A stretch of DNA of 46,222 nt from Campylobacterales bacterium (GTDB taxonomy: Bacteria > Campylobacterota > Campylobacteria > Campylobacterales > QNZT01): contig JAMOMC010000137.1 in the NCBI GenBank assembly GCA_027068765.1, forward strand, positions 1 through 46,222, written 5' to 3'. Shown here piece by piece: positions 1 through 7,167 of the stretch. Each line of letters begins with the position of its first letter. Position 1 is the first letter of the stretch. Made by a program: the position numbers and the translations under genes. The notes under the pieces were generated by a model. It did not search any database and had not been told where the DNA came from. It was given only the letters and a program-made list of their open reading frames with translations.

Positions 1-678
1 TTAATCTCTATTTTCAGTACCACTTCCATCATACTTTTCAAAATGTTCATCTGAACCATTTTTATAGCCTCTATATAATTTCTTCGCAATTTTATCAATA
101 ATAAAATCACTTGTACCATTTAAAAAAGCATAGCTTTGGTTGTCATATTTGTGGTGATTTTTATGGTGTGATAGCGGTAAAAGAATTCTATATTTTTGTA
201 ACTTTTTTATAAACTTTGAGTTTGAGTTATGACATAGAAAGTGAGATACTTCTGCAACAGAAGATAATATGCCTATGTAAATGAAGATGAGTAAAACAAA
301 AGAATTTATCTCAAGTGCCCAAAATAAAAGAACAACTAGAAGATAAGGAACCAACCAAAACTTAGCTCCTGATTCGTTGAAATATATGATAAAAATATTG
401 GCATTTTTATACATCTGGGTTTTATGATGAAGATGGAAAGAAGCGATAAAAGGTCCCCAAATCGAGTTATAATTATCATTGTTATCCATATACATATGAA
501 CTAAACCATTGATGAAATCAGTAAGAAAATAAGCGATAAATAATCCTATAAGATATAAATACCAAGACATTTCTAAGGAAAAAATTATAAAAAGAAGTAT
601 GATTTGTAAAGATACATTTAGTGCCGATACAATTTTATAGATAAGTTTATAGCGGTTATGGCTATCGTATTTATGCAT
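1..678 (-). CDS. CarF/TMEM189-like membrane lipid desaturase (Lipid_desat family), probably 5'-frameshifted
   Basis: This is an integral membrane protein with two hydrophobic stretches near residues 20-55 and two near 105-140. Between and after them lie histidine clusters arranged as in the Kua/TMEM189/CarF desaturases: DFINGLVHMYMD (H61, D65), FHLHH (H82, H84, H85), EVSHFLCH (H146, H150) and SHHKNHH (H171, H172, H175, H176). Characterised members are di-iron enzymes that introduce the vinyl-ether bond of plasmalogens; the substrate here is unknown. The annotated ATG has no good ribosome site. A better start (ATG at 791, AGGA 8 bases upstream) lies in another frame and joins this ORF if one A is added to the A7 run at 751-757, giving about 263 residues. 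The gene ends exactly at the window edge. Family call is fairly firm; the true start is not. Confidence 0.75.
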   Translation of the reverse strand: MHKYDSHNRYKLIYKIVSALNVSLQIILLFIIFSLEMSWYLYLIGLFIAYFLTDFINGLVHMYMDNNDNYNSIWGPFIASFHLHHKTQMYKNANIFIIYFNESGAKFWLVPYLLVVLLFWALEINSFVLLIFIYIGILSSVAEVSHFLCHNSNSKFIKKLQKYRILLPLSHHKNHHKYDNQSYAFLNGTSDFIIDKIAKKLYRGYKNGSDEHFEKYDGSGTENRD

Positions 679-710
679 AGCTTGGTTGAACTCTTTTTGT
701 TTTATAGTTT

Positions 711-791
711 TTATGATAGATGCATCCTTATCTCTTCTATAAAATAGATCTTTTTTTGAATATTTTTAACTCGTTGAATTGCTTTAGACAT
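711..791 (-). pseudogene. Out-of-frame 5' end of the lipid desaturase gene
   Basis: An ATG at 791 with AGGA 8 bases upstream opens a 26-codon ORF that begins MSKAIQRVKNIQKK. After the A7 run (T7 on the plus strand at 751-757) this frame soon stops. The frame of the downstream desaturase is open from just upstream of the run and reads DLFYRRDKDASIIKTIKQ into its annotated ATG. A single inserted A joins the two into one plausible protein. This could be a real mutation, a slippage or phase-variable tract, or a sequencing indel. Confidence 0.6.
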
Positions 792-848
792 AGTTTAAAT
801 CCTGCAAATAGTACAAAATATCCTCTTTTTTTATTGAATTTAGATTTC

Positions 849-1169
849 TTAAACTTTGATTTGTTTAGTTGCTATTTGGTGAATAATAGAAGCTAAAAAA
901 GTTTGATATGGTAAACCTTTTTCTAATGCTATACTCTTGATACTTGATATATCTTGTTCATAAACTCTTAAATTTAGAGATTTTTTTCTAGTTATATTTT
1001 TGATAGTATTTGTGGCAACTTTTTTATAAAAATCTTTCTCTTTTTCTAGCTCATTTTCAGGCATAGAACCATAATTACCTGCTTCTATTTGTTCAAATAG
1101 TTCTAGCTCATCTTTTGTATAAATTTCCTTATCAGGAACACTGTTTTTTTTATTTTTCATAATCTTCAT
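849..1169 (-). CDS. CopG-type antitoxin, orphan
   Basis: The 106-residue protein has an acidic, flexible N-terminal half and a C-terminal ribbon-helix-helix region: KKSLNLRVYEQDISSIKSIALEKGLPYQTFLASIIHQIA. This is the pattern of CopG-type antitoxins of type II toxin-antitoxin pairs, which neutralise the toxin and repress their own promoter. No toxin ORF flanks it: 679-848 holds only the desaturase 5' end, and 1170-1420 has no ORF of useful size. It therefore looks like an orphan, or the survivor of a decayed module. An ATG at 1160 is an alternative start. A palindrome over the predicted -10 box fits autorepression. Confidence 0.7.
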   Translation of the reverse strand: MKIMKNKKNSVPDKEIYTKDELELFEQIEAGNYGSMPENELEKEKDFYKKVATNTIKNITRKKSLNLRVYEQDISSIKSIALEKGLPYQTFLASIIHQIATKQIKV

Positions 1170-1420
1170 TTTTAAATTAATTAGTCATATACAATGTAGA
1201 TACATTATACTTAATTAATAGTTGAAAGTCAAATCTTATTTTTAGATTTTCATCGTTTCAAACAACTCTTCAAGCTCTATTTCAAGCCTAATATTTTCAA
1301 ATACTCCTTTATAATTTTAACATATTTGGTTTTATATATAAAGGTGTGGTAAAGGCACAATCATATTTTTTATAAACAAATAGAAAAAAACATTTCAATA
1401 TTAGATAATTTTCCTTATGA
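1170..1420. other. Gene-free stretch with short reading-frame remnant
   Basis: Apart from the antitoxin promoter there is no ORF of usable size. On the minus strand, about 1250-1310, a short stop-bounded frame ends GVFENIRLEIELEELFETMKI and could be the C-terminal tail of a lost protein. I do not recognise it. Confidence 0.3.
1193..1209 (-). promoter_or_regulatory. Promoter -10 overlapped by palindromic operator of the CopG antitoxin
   Basis: The perfect 14-base palindrome AATGTAGATACATT (1193-1206) overlaps a minus-strand TATAAT (1204-1209) about 35 bases upstream of the antitoxin ATG. Ribbon-helix-helix antitoxins usually bind short palindromes over their own promoter, so this is the natural autoregulatory site. 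Binding is inferred. Confidence 0.5.
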
Positions 1421-1985
1421 TCAATCCTTTCGCTTTTTTATTACCTTAAAAATAGCAGGTTGAGAGATACCTATCTCTTTTGCTATCTTTCCTTGTGAGT
1501 ATCCATCTTTATACGCTTGAACTATCTGTTTATCTCTATCATCTAAGTTGTTAAAATAATCTCGAAGTGGTTTAAAAACTTTGGTATGTTCGTCTGATAC
1601 ATCAACCTTTTGACTACTAGTCTCTTTTAAAGTTTTTGCTTCACTCTCTTGGTCTACAACTTCATTTAAAAATTCTGCAATCTCTTTTTTTGTTTCAAAT
1701 CTATCATAGATAAAAGAGTTTAAAAGACATGGATGAGGGCTATCAGATACAAAATGTTTAAAACTTATATATTCATAATCACCAAGCTTTTTAACAATTT
1801 CAGCTTTTAAAGGATTTTGCCCTATATATCTTAAAAGTGTAAAAAGATAAATCTCAACTAGTGATATATGAAGATTGAAATCTCCCCTGCCATAAGTGAC
1901 CATCTCTTTTGTACTTTTTATTGTAATAGACTGCATAGCTTGAGTTTATATAGCGAAGTGCATGAGAGAGATCATTTCTAGTTGT
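1421..1985 (-). pseudogene. REP-associated (RAYT, Y1/IS200-like) transposase fragment, frameshifted
   Basis: The annotated ORF carries the C-terminal part of RAYT transposases: YLFTLLRYIGQNPLKAEIV, then DYEYISFKHF, and a C-terminal helix-turn-helix (KIAKEIGISQPAIFKVIKK). Its first 28 residues are spurious. Another frame over the same bases continues the homology upstream as NDLSHALRYINSSYAVYYNK and then RDGHLWQGRFQSSYIT, so there is a frameshift near 1850-1870. The N-terminal Y1 nuclease domain with its HUH motif is absent, because homology stops near 1985 where the opposite-strand DUF5615 fragment begins. The element should be inactive, although the surviving C-terminal ORF could still be translated. 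Confidence 0.75.
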
Positions 1986-2171
1986 TTCTTGCAAATTATA
2001 AAAGACTCTGACTTTAACGACCTAATTCTTTTAAGAGGAGGGCCACTAAAAGTTATATGGTTAAAAGTAGGAAACTGTAAAGTTTCTAAAATTGATATGA
2101 TATTTAAAAAATACAAAAAGTCAATAAAAGATTTTTTAGATAGTGAAAATAATGCAATTTTAGAAATATAA
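1962..2171 (+). pseudogene. C-terminal fragment of DUF5615 (PIN-like) toxin
   Basis: The 69-residue ORF matches the C-terminal half of DUF5615 PIN-like proteins: KDSDFNDLILLRGGPLKVIW, then VGNCKVSKIDMIFKK and a terminal LEI. Full-length members are about 110-120 residues with an N-terminal acidic motif (LLDEN-like), which is missing here. The 5' end lies against the opposite-strand RAYT remnant, so a rearrangement probably removed the N-terminus. DUF5615 proteins are predicted ribonuclease toxins usually paired with DUF433 antitoxins; no DUF433 gene is visible. Presumed inactive. Confidence 0.6.
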
Positions 2172-2287
2172 ATTTATATTTCTAGAAACTGCCCAATGTT
2201 AAAACTACTACCAACTAATTACATACATGTTGAGATATGGATATCAAGGGGTTTTAGAGCACTTTGGTTTTAAAAGTGGAGATTTAC

Positions 2288-2989
2288 TTAAGGGAGTAGC
2301 GTATTATACCATGATTTAAAATAGCCTTTAATTTTTTTTATCCAAGATGAGATATTATCACACCAGCTATCACAAAATTTATTATCAACAATAGGCTCAA
2401 TTACCTCTGTTTTCTTTTTATCTAAATCCTCTTTTATTAAGTGTAAATTCATTGGTAATTCGCAATGCTTATCAAATTCACAAGCAGCCTCAATTCCTAT
2501 CTTGGCAATTTCTGATGCACTGTGTGTATCGTATGCTTGCTCCATGGCTCCAAGAGCAAAATTTCCACCACTACCATTTGCCCAAAATTTAGAGTAATCT
2601 GCAATATATCTATCAGAACTTACTCCAAAAATACCACTACTATTTGCGATCAAAAGAGTTACTTGTGATGATTCAACCCTTTGTGCTCCATTGTGTGGAG
2701 TCAAATAGTGTTCATTTTTTAATATTTTATGTATTTTAAGCATCGATCTATATATATTATCAACACCATGCAAGGATAATTCATTGCTATTACTTTTTAA
2801 AGATTGAAGAAACATCTGTTTCGCCATACTAGCACCAACAGAACCAATCCAACTATCTTTATATTTTACTATTTTGGAGCTATTAGATTTGTGTGTAGAG
2901 TTTAAGCCAATATATCCATACATAGTCGTTAGGGTATCAGCAGCAATTACAATCTCTTGGTCTTTTTTCACTACAATTACTACTGACAT
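2288..2989 (-). CDS. Proteasome-like Ntn hydrolase, Ser nucleophile (paralog B, C-terminally extended)
   Basis: After removal of Met1 the protein starts SVVIVVKKDQEIVIAADTLTT, the N-terminal strand of proteasome beta/HslV proteins, with Ser1 in place of Thr1 and Asp17 at the canonical position. A lysine in SSKIVKY (or the preceding HK) fits catalytic Lys33. GSGGNFALGAM matches the conserved Ser/Gly loop of HslV, and an Asp in AACEFDKHC fits Asp166. Mature-type N-termini without propeptide are typical of HslV, Anbu and BPH. Compared with paralog A upstream it has an extra C-terminal tail of about 40 residues with two cysteines (FCDSWC) and an amphipathic end. It overlaps paralog A by 10 bases, with its AAGGAG ribosome site inside that gene. 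No unfoldase ATPase is adjacent. Likely a self-compartmentalising peptidase; the exact family is unresolved. Confidence 0.7.
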   Translation of the reverse strand: MSVVIVVKKDQEIVIAADTLTTMYGYIGLNSTHKSNSSKIVKYKDSWIGSVGASMAKQMFLQSLKSNSNELSLHGVDNIYRSMLKIHKILKNEHYLTPHNGAQRVESSQVTLLIANSSGIFGVSSDRYIADYSKFWANGSGGNFALGAMEQAYDTHSASEIAKIGIEAACEFDKHCELPMNLHLIKEDLDKKKTEVIEPIVDNKFCDSWCDNISSWIKKIKGYFKSWYNTLLP

Positions 2990-3561
2990 ATTTTCTCCTT
3001 AATCATCTGTATTTGTATTGGCAAACCACAACCTTCATCAAAATTACAAGCTGTTTGAACACCAATTTTAGCTGTTTTTAGTGCATCATATTTATCATAC
3101 ACATGATGCATTGCTCCAAGAGCAAATACTCCACCATCTCCAATTGCCCAAAATTTTGAAAATTCCTCTATATTTTTGTCTTCACCTACACCATAAATGC
3201 CACTATTATTTGCAATCAACAACTGCATATTTATAGACTCTACTGTTTGATTTGTAACTTTTTTTTGCTTAGGATCTAAATAGTACTTCTTTTTTAATAC
3301 CTTATGTAGTTTTAACAAAGATGTATAGATGTTGTCGATACCATCAAAAGAGAACTCTTGTTTGCCATTTTCTAATGCATGAAGAAGCATTTGTGTCGAC
3401 ATGTTGTCATTTGCACAACCAATCCAGTTGTCTTGATATTTTATAAATTTTTCACTATTAGTTTTATATTGTGAATTTATAATAAGTGAACCTCGATTTG
3501 TTAATGAATCAGAAGCAATAACAATCTCTTTATCTTTTTTTACAACCACTACAACTGACAC
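2980..3561 (-). CDS. Proteasome-like Ntn hydrolase, Ser nucleophile (paralog A)
   Basis: This 193-residue protein starts at a GTG with AAGGG seven bases upstream. It is a paralog of the following gene: SVVVVVKKDKEIVIASDSLT puts Ser1 and Asp17 in register, SEKFIKY supplies the Lys33 candidate, and CNFDEGCGLP keeps the Asp166 candidate. In the loop before the C-terminal helices it has GDGGVFALGAM, where paralog B and HslV have GSGG. The Ser129-equivalent is therefore Asp here, so this subunit may be less active or structural. Both genes share a promoter with an extended -10 at 3659-3667. The overlap and size suggest a co-translated two-subunit complex. Confidence 0.7.
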   Translation of the reverse strand: MSVVVVVKKDKEIVIASDSLTNRGSLIINSQYKTNSEKFIKYQDNWIGCANDNMSTQMLLHALENGKQEFSFDGIDNIYTSLLKLHKVLKKKYYLDPKQKKVTNQTVESINMQLLIANNSGIYGVGEDKNIEEFSKFWAIGDGGVFALGAMHHVYDKYDALKTAKIGVQTACNFDEGCGLPIQIQMIKEKICQ

Positions 3562-3658
3562 TTTGTACCCTTATCTTGCTCTTTTTCTTGTAAATTGATT
3601 CTCAAGCTATAAGTAAGCTTATAAATTATTTTATTCTATTAATTTTATAGTCATATTG

Positions 3659-3667
3659 ATTATAGCA
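3659..3667 (-). promoter_or_regulatory. Extended -10 promoter of the Ntn hydrolase pair
   Basis: The minus strand reads TGCTATAAT, an extended -10 element about 98 bases upstream of the GTG of paralog A. Campylobacterota sigma70 promoters often rely on an extended -10 with a weak -35. Confidence 0.45.
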
Positions 3668-3778
3668 CAAAATGTTCTCTGGGTTCCTTGTATCCTTGTA
3701 GCTCAATATATCTTTGATGTATCTAAACTCCTTTAACAATTTTAGCAAATCATAACATCATATGTTAGATGATTTTAA

Positions 3779-4264
3779 TCAAACAGACTTATTCTCCATT
3801 TTCAACAAGAACCTTTTATCATCCAACCCACTAGCAAAACCAGTCAATTTTCCGCTCTTGCCGATAACTCTATGACATGGAACTATAATCGAAATAAGGT
3901 TTAGTCCATTGGCTCGTCCGATTGCTCTAACTGCTTTTGGATTACCGATAGCTTTGGCTTGTTCAGAGTAACTTCTTGTCTCTCCAAAGGGAATTTTTAA
4001 AAGTGCCTTCCAAGCTGAAACTTCAAAGTTTGTTCCTTCAAAATATATTGGTAGTTCAAAAACTCTTCTTTTTTGTGCAAAATACTCATCTAACTGCTCT
4101 TTAGTTTGCTCTAAAATAGGGTGTTGTTTTTCTATCATACTATCTAATCTGTTTTTGACTTTATCCCAATTGCCCTTAAGTGCTAAAGCTCTAAGATTTT
4201 TTCCGTCTGTCGCTATATGGATAGCTCCAACTGGTGAATTTATCGTTTGATAATAAAGACTCAT
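3779..4264 (-). CDS. ogt: Methylated-DNA--protein-cysteine S-methyltransferase
   Basis: Suicide repair enzyme that transfers the methyl group from O6-methylguanine (and O4-methylthymine) to its own cysteine. The active-site motif PCHRVIG puts the acceptor Cys at residue 130. IPFGETRSYSEQAKAIGNPKAVRAIGRANG forms the conserved DNA-binding helix-turn-helix and Asn hinge. I use the ATG at 4264 rather than the longer ORF start at 4318, because it forms an ATGA overlap with the alkA stop and gives a normal N-terminus (MSLYYQTINSPVG). It is 161 residues, the usual length for Ogt. Translationally coupled to alkA, making a compact alkylation-repair operon. Confidence 0.93.
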   Translation of the reverse strand: MSLYYQTINSPVGAIHIATDGKNLRALALKGNWDKVKNRLDSMIEKQHPILEQTKEQLDEYFAQKRRVFELPIYFEGTNFEVSAWKALLKIPFGETRSYSEQAKAIGNPKAVRAIGRANGLNLISIIVPCHRVIGKSGKLTGFASGLDDKRFLLKMENKSV

Positions 4265-5019
4265 GCTAATCCTTTGTTCCAAATATAGTGCGTCAAATAA
4301 GCACGATTTGACATCCATAGTTTTTCATCTACTAAATTCTCTTTGATTGCTTTTTGGATAAAAAGATCATTTTTAGCAAAAGCATCTCTATCTTTAAAAC
4401 ATCGCATCATAATCATCTCGCTTGTCCAAGGTCCAATACCTTTGATGCAGAGCAATCTTTCCCTAGCCTTGCTAAAATCATCTTCTAAAAATATTTTATC
4501 ATGATAACTTGTAAGAGCTAAAGATCTTATCGCAGATGCTTTTGTTTTGGTGATACCTAGAGTTTCAAGTGGTGCATCTATAAGTTTAGTAGGAGGAGGA
4601 AAATGATAAATTTCATCTTTTAAGGGTCTACCAAACTCTTTTATAAGTTGTGCTAGTTTTTTAGTTGCACCAACTACTGAGATTAGTTGTCCAAGTATGA
4701 TAGATACTGCCACTTCAAATGGATCATAACAGCCAATTACTCTAACTCCTGTTGGTTTTGGTAGAGTTTTTGGATTGTGGATTGTGTCAAAAAGGTGTTT
4801 GATTTTTTCTAAATCATCCACTTGACACAAAACAGACAAAGCATCATCAAACTCACTCATCATAACTTTTATAACTCTGTAACCATCATCTGCTGGAACA
4901 TATCGAAGATAACAATCCTCACTAACTTTTTCAATTCCAAAAGCTTCATGTCTTTTTAAAAATGCTAAAACGGTTTTAAAATCATATGGTTTGTGGATGG
5001 AAATTTTAAACTCTTTCAC
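4261..5019 (-). CDS. alkA: DNA-3-methyladenine glycosylase II (AlkA-like)
   Basis: HhH-GPD family glycosylase that excises alkylated purines in base excision repair. An AlkA N-terminal-like domain covers about residues 1-85. The helix-hairpin-helix CIKGIGPWTSEMIMMRC is near 191-207 and the catalytic Asp in DAFAKNDLF is near 218. There is no C-terminal 4Fe-4S cysteine loop, which separates it from Nth/MutY. The start is a GTG whose bases overlap the TGA stop of an upstream remnant reading frame (GTGA), and it is coupled downstream to ogt. Confidence 0.88.
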   Translation of the reverse strand: MKEFKISIHKPYDFKTVLAFLKRHEAFGIEKVSEDCYLRYVPADDGYRVIKVMMSEFDDALSVLCQVDDLEKIKHLFDTIHNPKTLPKPTGVRVIGCYDPFEVAVSIILGQLISVVGATKKLAQLIKEFGRPLKDEIYHFPPPTKLIDAPLETLGITKTKASAIRSLALTSYHDKIFLEDDFSKARERLLCIKGIGPWTSEMIMMRCFKDRDAFAKNDLFIQKAIKENLVDEKLWMSNRAYLTHYIWNKGLA

Positions 5020-5140
5020 TGATTTATCCTCTCTAGTGCCACTTCTCTCGTATATAAAAACAGAGATAATCCAAATCCAACAGCTATAAATGTTTCTTGT
5101 AAATTAAGCTGTCAAATTATAGCTATTTTAAAAACCTTTG
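5016..5140 (-). pseudogene. Small membrane-protein remnant coupled to alkA
   Basis: A minus-strand frame ends LQETFIAVGFGLSLFLYTREVALERINQ at a TGA that overlaps the GTG of alkA. The same frame has an ATG upstream (MTKVFKIAII) followed by an in-frame TGA, so it is open only over about 31 codons and has no clear start. It looks like the single hydrophobic tail of a lost gene that was once translationally coupled to alkA. I cannot name the family. Confidence 0.3.
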
Positions 5141-5149
5141 TCATTCACT

Positions 5150-5346
5150 TAGATTCATTTTTTCTAAGCTTACCTGATTTTAGCAAATTGTTACTATTGC
5201 TGAAGTTTCGTGTAGTTTTGTAGTTGATTTTTAAATTATGGCTTTTTCGTGGCGTGGACACTACAGCCTCAAAACTAGATTAAGCAAACTTTTATAAAAA
5301 TTAACTTATTATATTTGTTTATAATTTAAAAAATGGCAAATAACAT
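5150..5346 (+). promoter_or_regulatory. Upstream region of the L,D-transpeptidase with -10 box
   Basis: This gene-free region has a TATAAT at 5320-5325 about 22 bases upstream of the ATG, embedded in a strongly AT-rich run. That implies a short 5' untranslated region. No further structured element was recognised. Confidence 0.4.
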
Positions 5347-7056
5347 ATGTATAAAATTCTCCTTTTCTCATTACTTTTTGTTTTTCAAATTTCACTTTTT
5401 AGTGATTGGACAAAAGCACTTGGTACTTTACAAAATAGTGATAGCTTAAAAAAGAGCTACTTAAGTGGTATGCTTTTAGGTGAGAGTTATGGTATTTATG
5501 AAGTTAAAAACTTAAAATCTAAACAAAATGTAAAAGATCTCTATGAGATTAATGAAAATAGTCTTTATTGGTTTGATGATAGTAAAGAGCTAAATAGCAA
5601 CATCTCAAACATGATTGAAGCAATTCATATGTCGCAAAGTGAAGGTTTGGACTCTTCTAGGTATCATATAGATGAGATTGAGTTTATATTTAAAAAGATT
5701 AGTAATGGTGTGATTTTTGATGATAGGGATCAAAATCTTGCACTTATAAAATTGGATATTTTGCTAAGTGATGCTTTTTTTACATTGGCTCGTGATTTAT
5801 CTTTGGGGCAGATTAATTATAAAGACTTTAGAAATATACTCTATAAAAAATCAAAAGATGAAAATATCAACCATCGTTGGGAAGCTAAAGTTGCAGAGCA
5901 TGACTATGTGCAATTACTTCAAAAAGCAAAGGAGGGTGGTGATTTTAGTGAAGTTATATACTCTCTTGTTAATGATAATGCAATTTATAATTCTCTTAAA
6001 GATGCATACATAAGATACAAATCTATTCAAGACCAAGATGGTTTTCAAAAAATCTCAAACGGTAAAAATCTCAAAATTGGAAATGTTTCAAATAGAGTAA
6101 AAGAGCTTCGTATTAGATTGTATCAAAGTGGTGATTTGGATTTTGTGGATGAAGATAATAAAAAATTTGATAAAGAGCTAAGAGATGGGCTTAAAAGATT
6201 TCAAAAAAGAGTTGGAATCTGGCCCTCTGGTATTTTAAATTCAACTACACAAAAAGCACTAAATGTATCTGTTCAAAAGCGATTAGCAAAGATAAAATTA
6301 AATCTTGAGAGGTCTCGTTGGGAGAGTGATGATTTTGATTTTCGTTATATTCTTGTAAATATACCTGAGTTTATGATGCATTTTAAAGAAGGAAATGAGC
6401 TTTTAATGAATGCAAGGGTAATTGTTGGAAAGCTTAAAAATCCTACACCAATTTTTAAAGCAGATATGTCTTACATAGTTTTAAATCCTAGATGGAGTGT
6501 TCCTAATTCAATTGTTAGTAAAGAGATGCTGGGGAAAATTCAAGATGACCCTTACTATCTTGAAGATAGAAATTTTAAAACTTATGATAGATGGACACGA
6601 AAAGGTAGAAAGGAAATTGATTCATTTGATGTGGATTGGTTTCAATATGATAAGAACAGTAAAATACCTTACAATATAGTAAAAGAACCAGGCTCTTCAA
6701 ATCCTCTTGGAAATGTTAAGTTTATGTTTCCAAATGATCATGCAGTTTATATTCACGATACTCCAAAAAAGAATCTTTTTAAAAAAAGCGTTAGAGCATT
6801 TAGTCATGGGTGCATAAGACTTCATAAACCTCAAAAACTCTTAGAATTTGTCTCACAAGGTTATCTTGATAGTTCTTACTTGGATATAAAATCAAAATTA
6901 AACACAGGAAATAATATCTCTTTGGGGTTAAACGAAAAGATACCTGTTTATGTTAGATATTATACCGCATATATCGATGAGCGAGGAGCTGTTGTTTTTA
7001 CAAAAGATGTATATGGATATGATAAAATTCAAGAAAAACTACTTCTTGAAAAATAA
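5347..7056 (+). CDS. ldtD: L,D-transpeptidase, YcbB/LdtD type
   Basis: Periplasmic enzyme that makes 3-3 (mDAP-mDAP) crosslinks in peptidoglycan. It has an N-terminal hydrophobic signal (about residues 1-19), a long scaffold region to about 230, and a peptidoglycan-binding domain (SNRVKELRIRLYQSGDLDF, FQKRVGIWPSG) near 245-315. The YkuD catalytic domain follows, with VYIHDTP and SHGCIRL, placing the nucleophile near Cys489. At 569 residues it is close to E. coli LdtD (615). The gene immediately downstream encodes a DUF882/M15 protein, the same ldtD-mepK order as in E. coli, which supports a joint role in wall remodelling. Confidence 0.9.
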   Translation: MYKILLFSLLFVFQISLFSDWTKALGTLQNSDSLKKSYLSGMLLGESYGIYEVKNLKSKQNVKDLYEINENSLYWFDDSKELNSNISNMIEAIHMSQSEGLDSSRYHIDEIEFIFKKISNGVIFDDRDQNLALIKLDILLSDAFFTLARDLSLGQINYKDFRNILYKKSKDENINHRWEAKVAEHDYVQLLQKAKEGGDFSEVIYSLVNDNAIYNSLKDAYIRYKSIQDQDGFQKISNGKNLKIGNVSNRVKELRIRLYQSGDLDFVDEDNKKFDKELRDGLKRFQKRVGIWPSGILNSTTQKALNVSVQKRLAKIKLNLERSRWESDDFDFRYILVNIPEFMMHFKEGNELLMNARVIVGKLKNPTPIFKADMSYIVLNPRWSVPNSIVSKEMLGKIQDDPYYLEDRNFKTYDRWTRKGRKEIDSFDVDWFQYDKNSKIPYNIVKEPGSSNPLGNVKFMFPNDHAVYIHDTPKKNLFKKSVRAFSHGCIRLHKPQKLLEFVSQGYLDSSYLDIKSKLNTGNNISLGLNEKIPVYVRYYTAYIDERGAVVFTKDVYGYDKIQEKLLLEK

Positions 7057-7093
7057 TTTTGTTTACTTTTCATTTGTTTTATTTACTCTATTA

Positions 7094-7102
7094 TGCTATA
7101 AT
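7094..7102 (+). promoter_or_regulatory. Extended -10 promoter ahead of the DUF882/M15 gene
   Basis: TGCTATAAT lies about 65 bases upstream of the TTG start at 7168. The M15 gene may therefore have its own promoter in addition to readthrough from ldtD. Confidence 0.4.
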
Positions 7103-7167
7103 TTTGACTTTAAATATTTATATTTAATATAAAGATTGAAATTTTTGTTAAAATTAAGGGAGAGTTT

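Noticed and set aside
1940-1980. Plus-strand frame SLYSEVHERD as a frameshifted N-terminal part of the DUF5615 toxin
   Set aside because: The same bases on the minus strand encode clear RAYT sequence (HALRYINSSYAVYYNK), so the plus-strand similarity is coincidental.
2195-2320. Short plus-strand frame MLRYGYQGVLEHFGFKSGDL after the DUF5615 fragment
   Set aside because: Only about 30 codons, no ribosome site, no recognisable family, and it runs into the 3' end of the Ntn hydrolase gene.
3600-3778. Minus-strand frame LLKEFRYIKDILSYKDTRNPEN upstream of the Ntn hydrolases
   Set aside because: No start codon after the preceding stop and no recognised family; the region is better explained as promoter.
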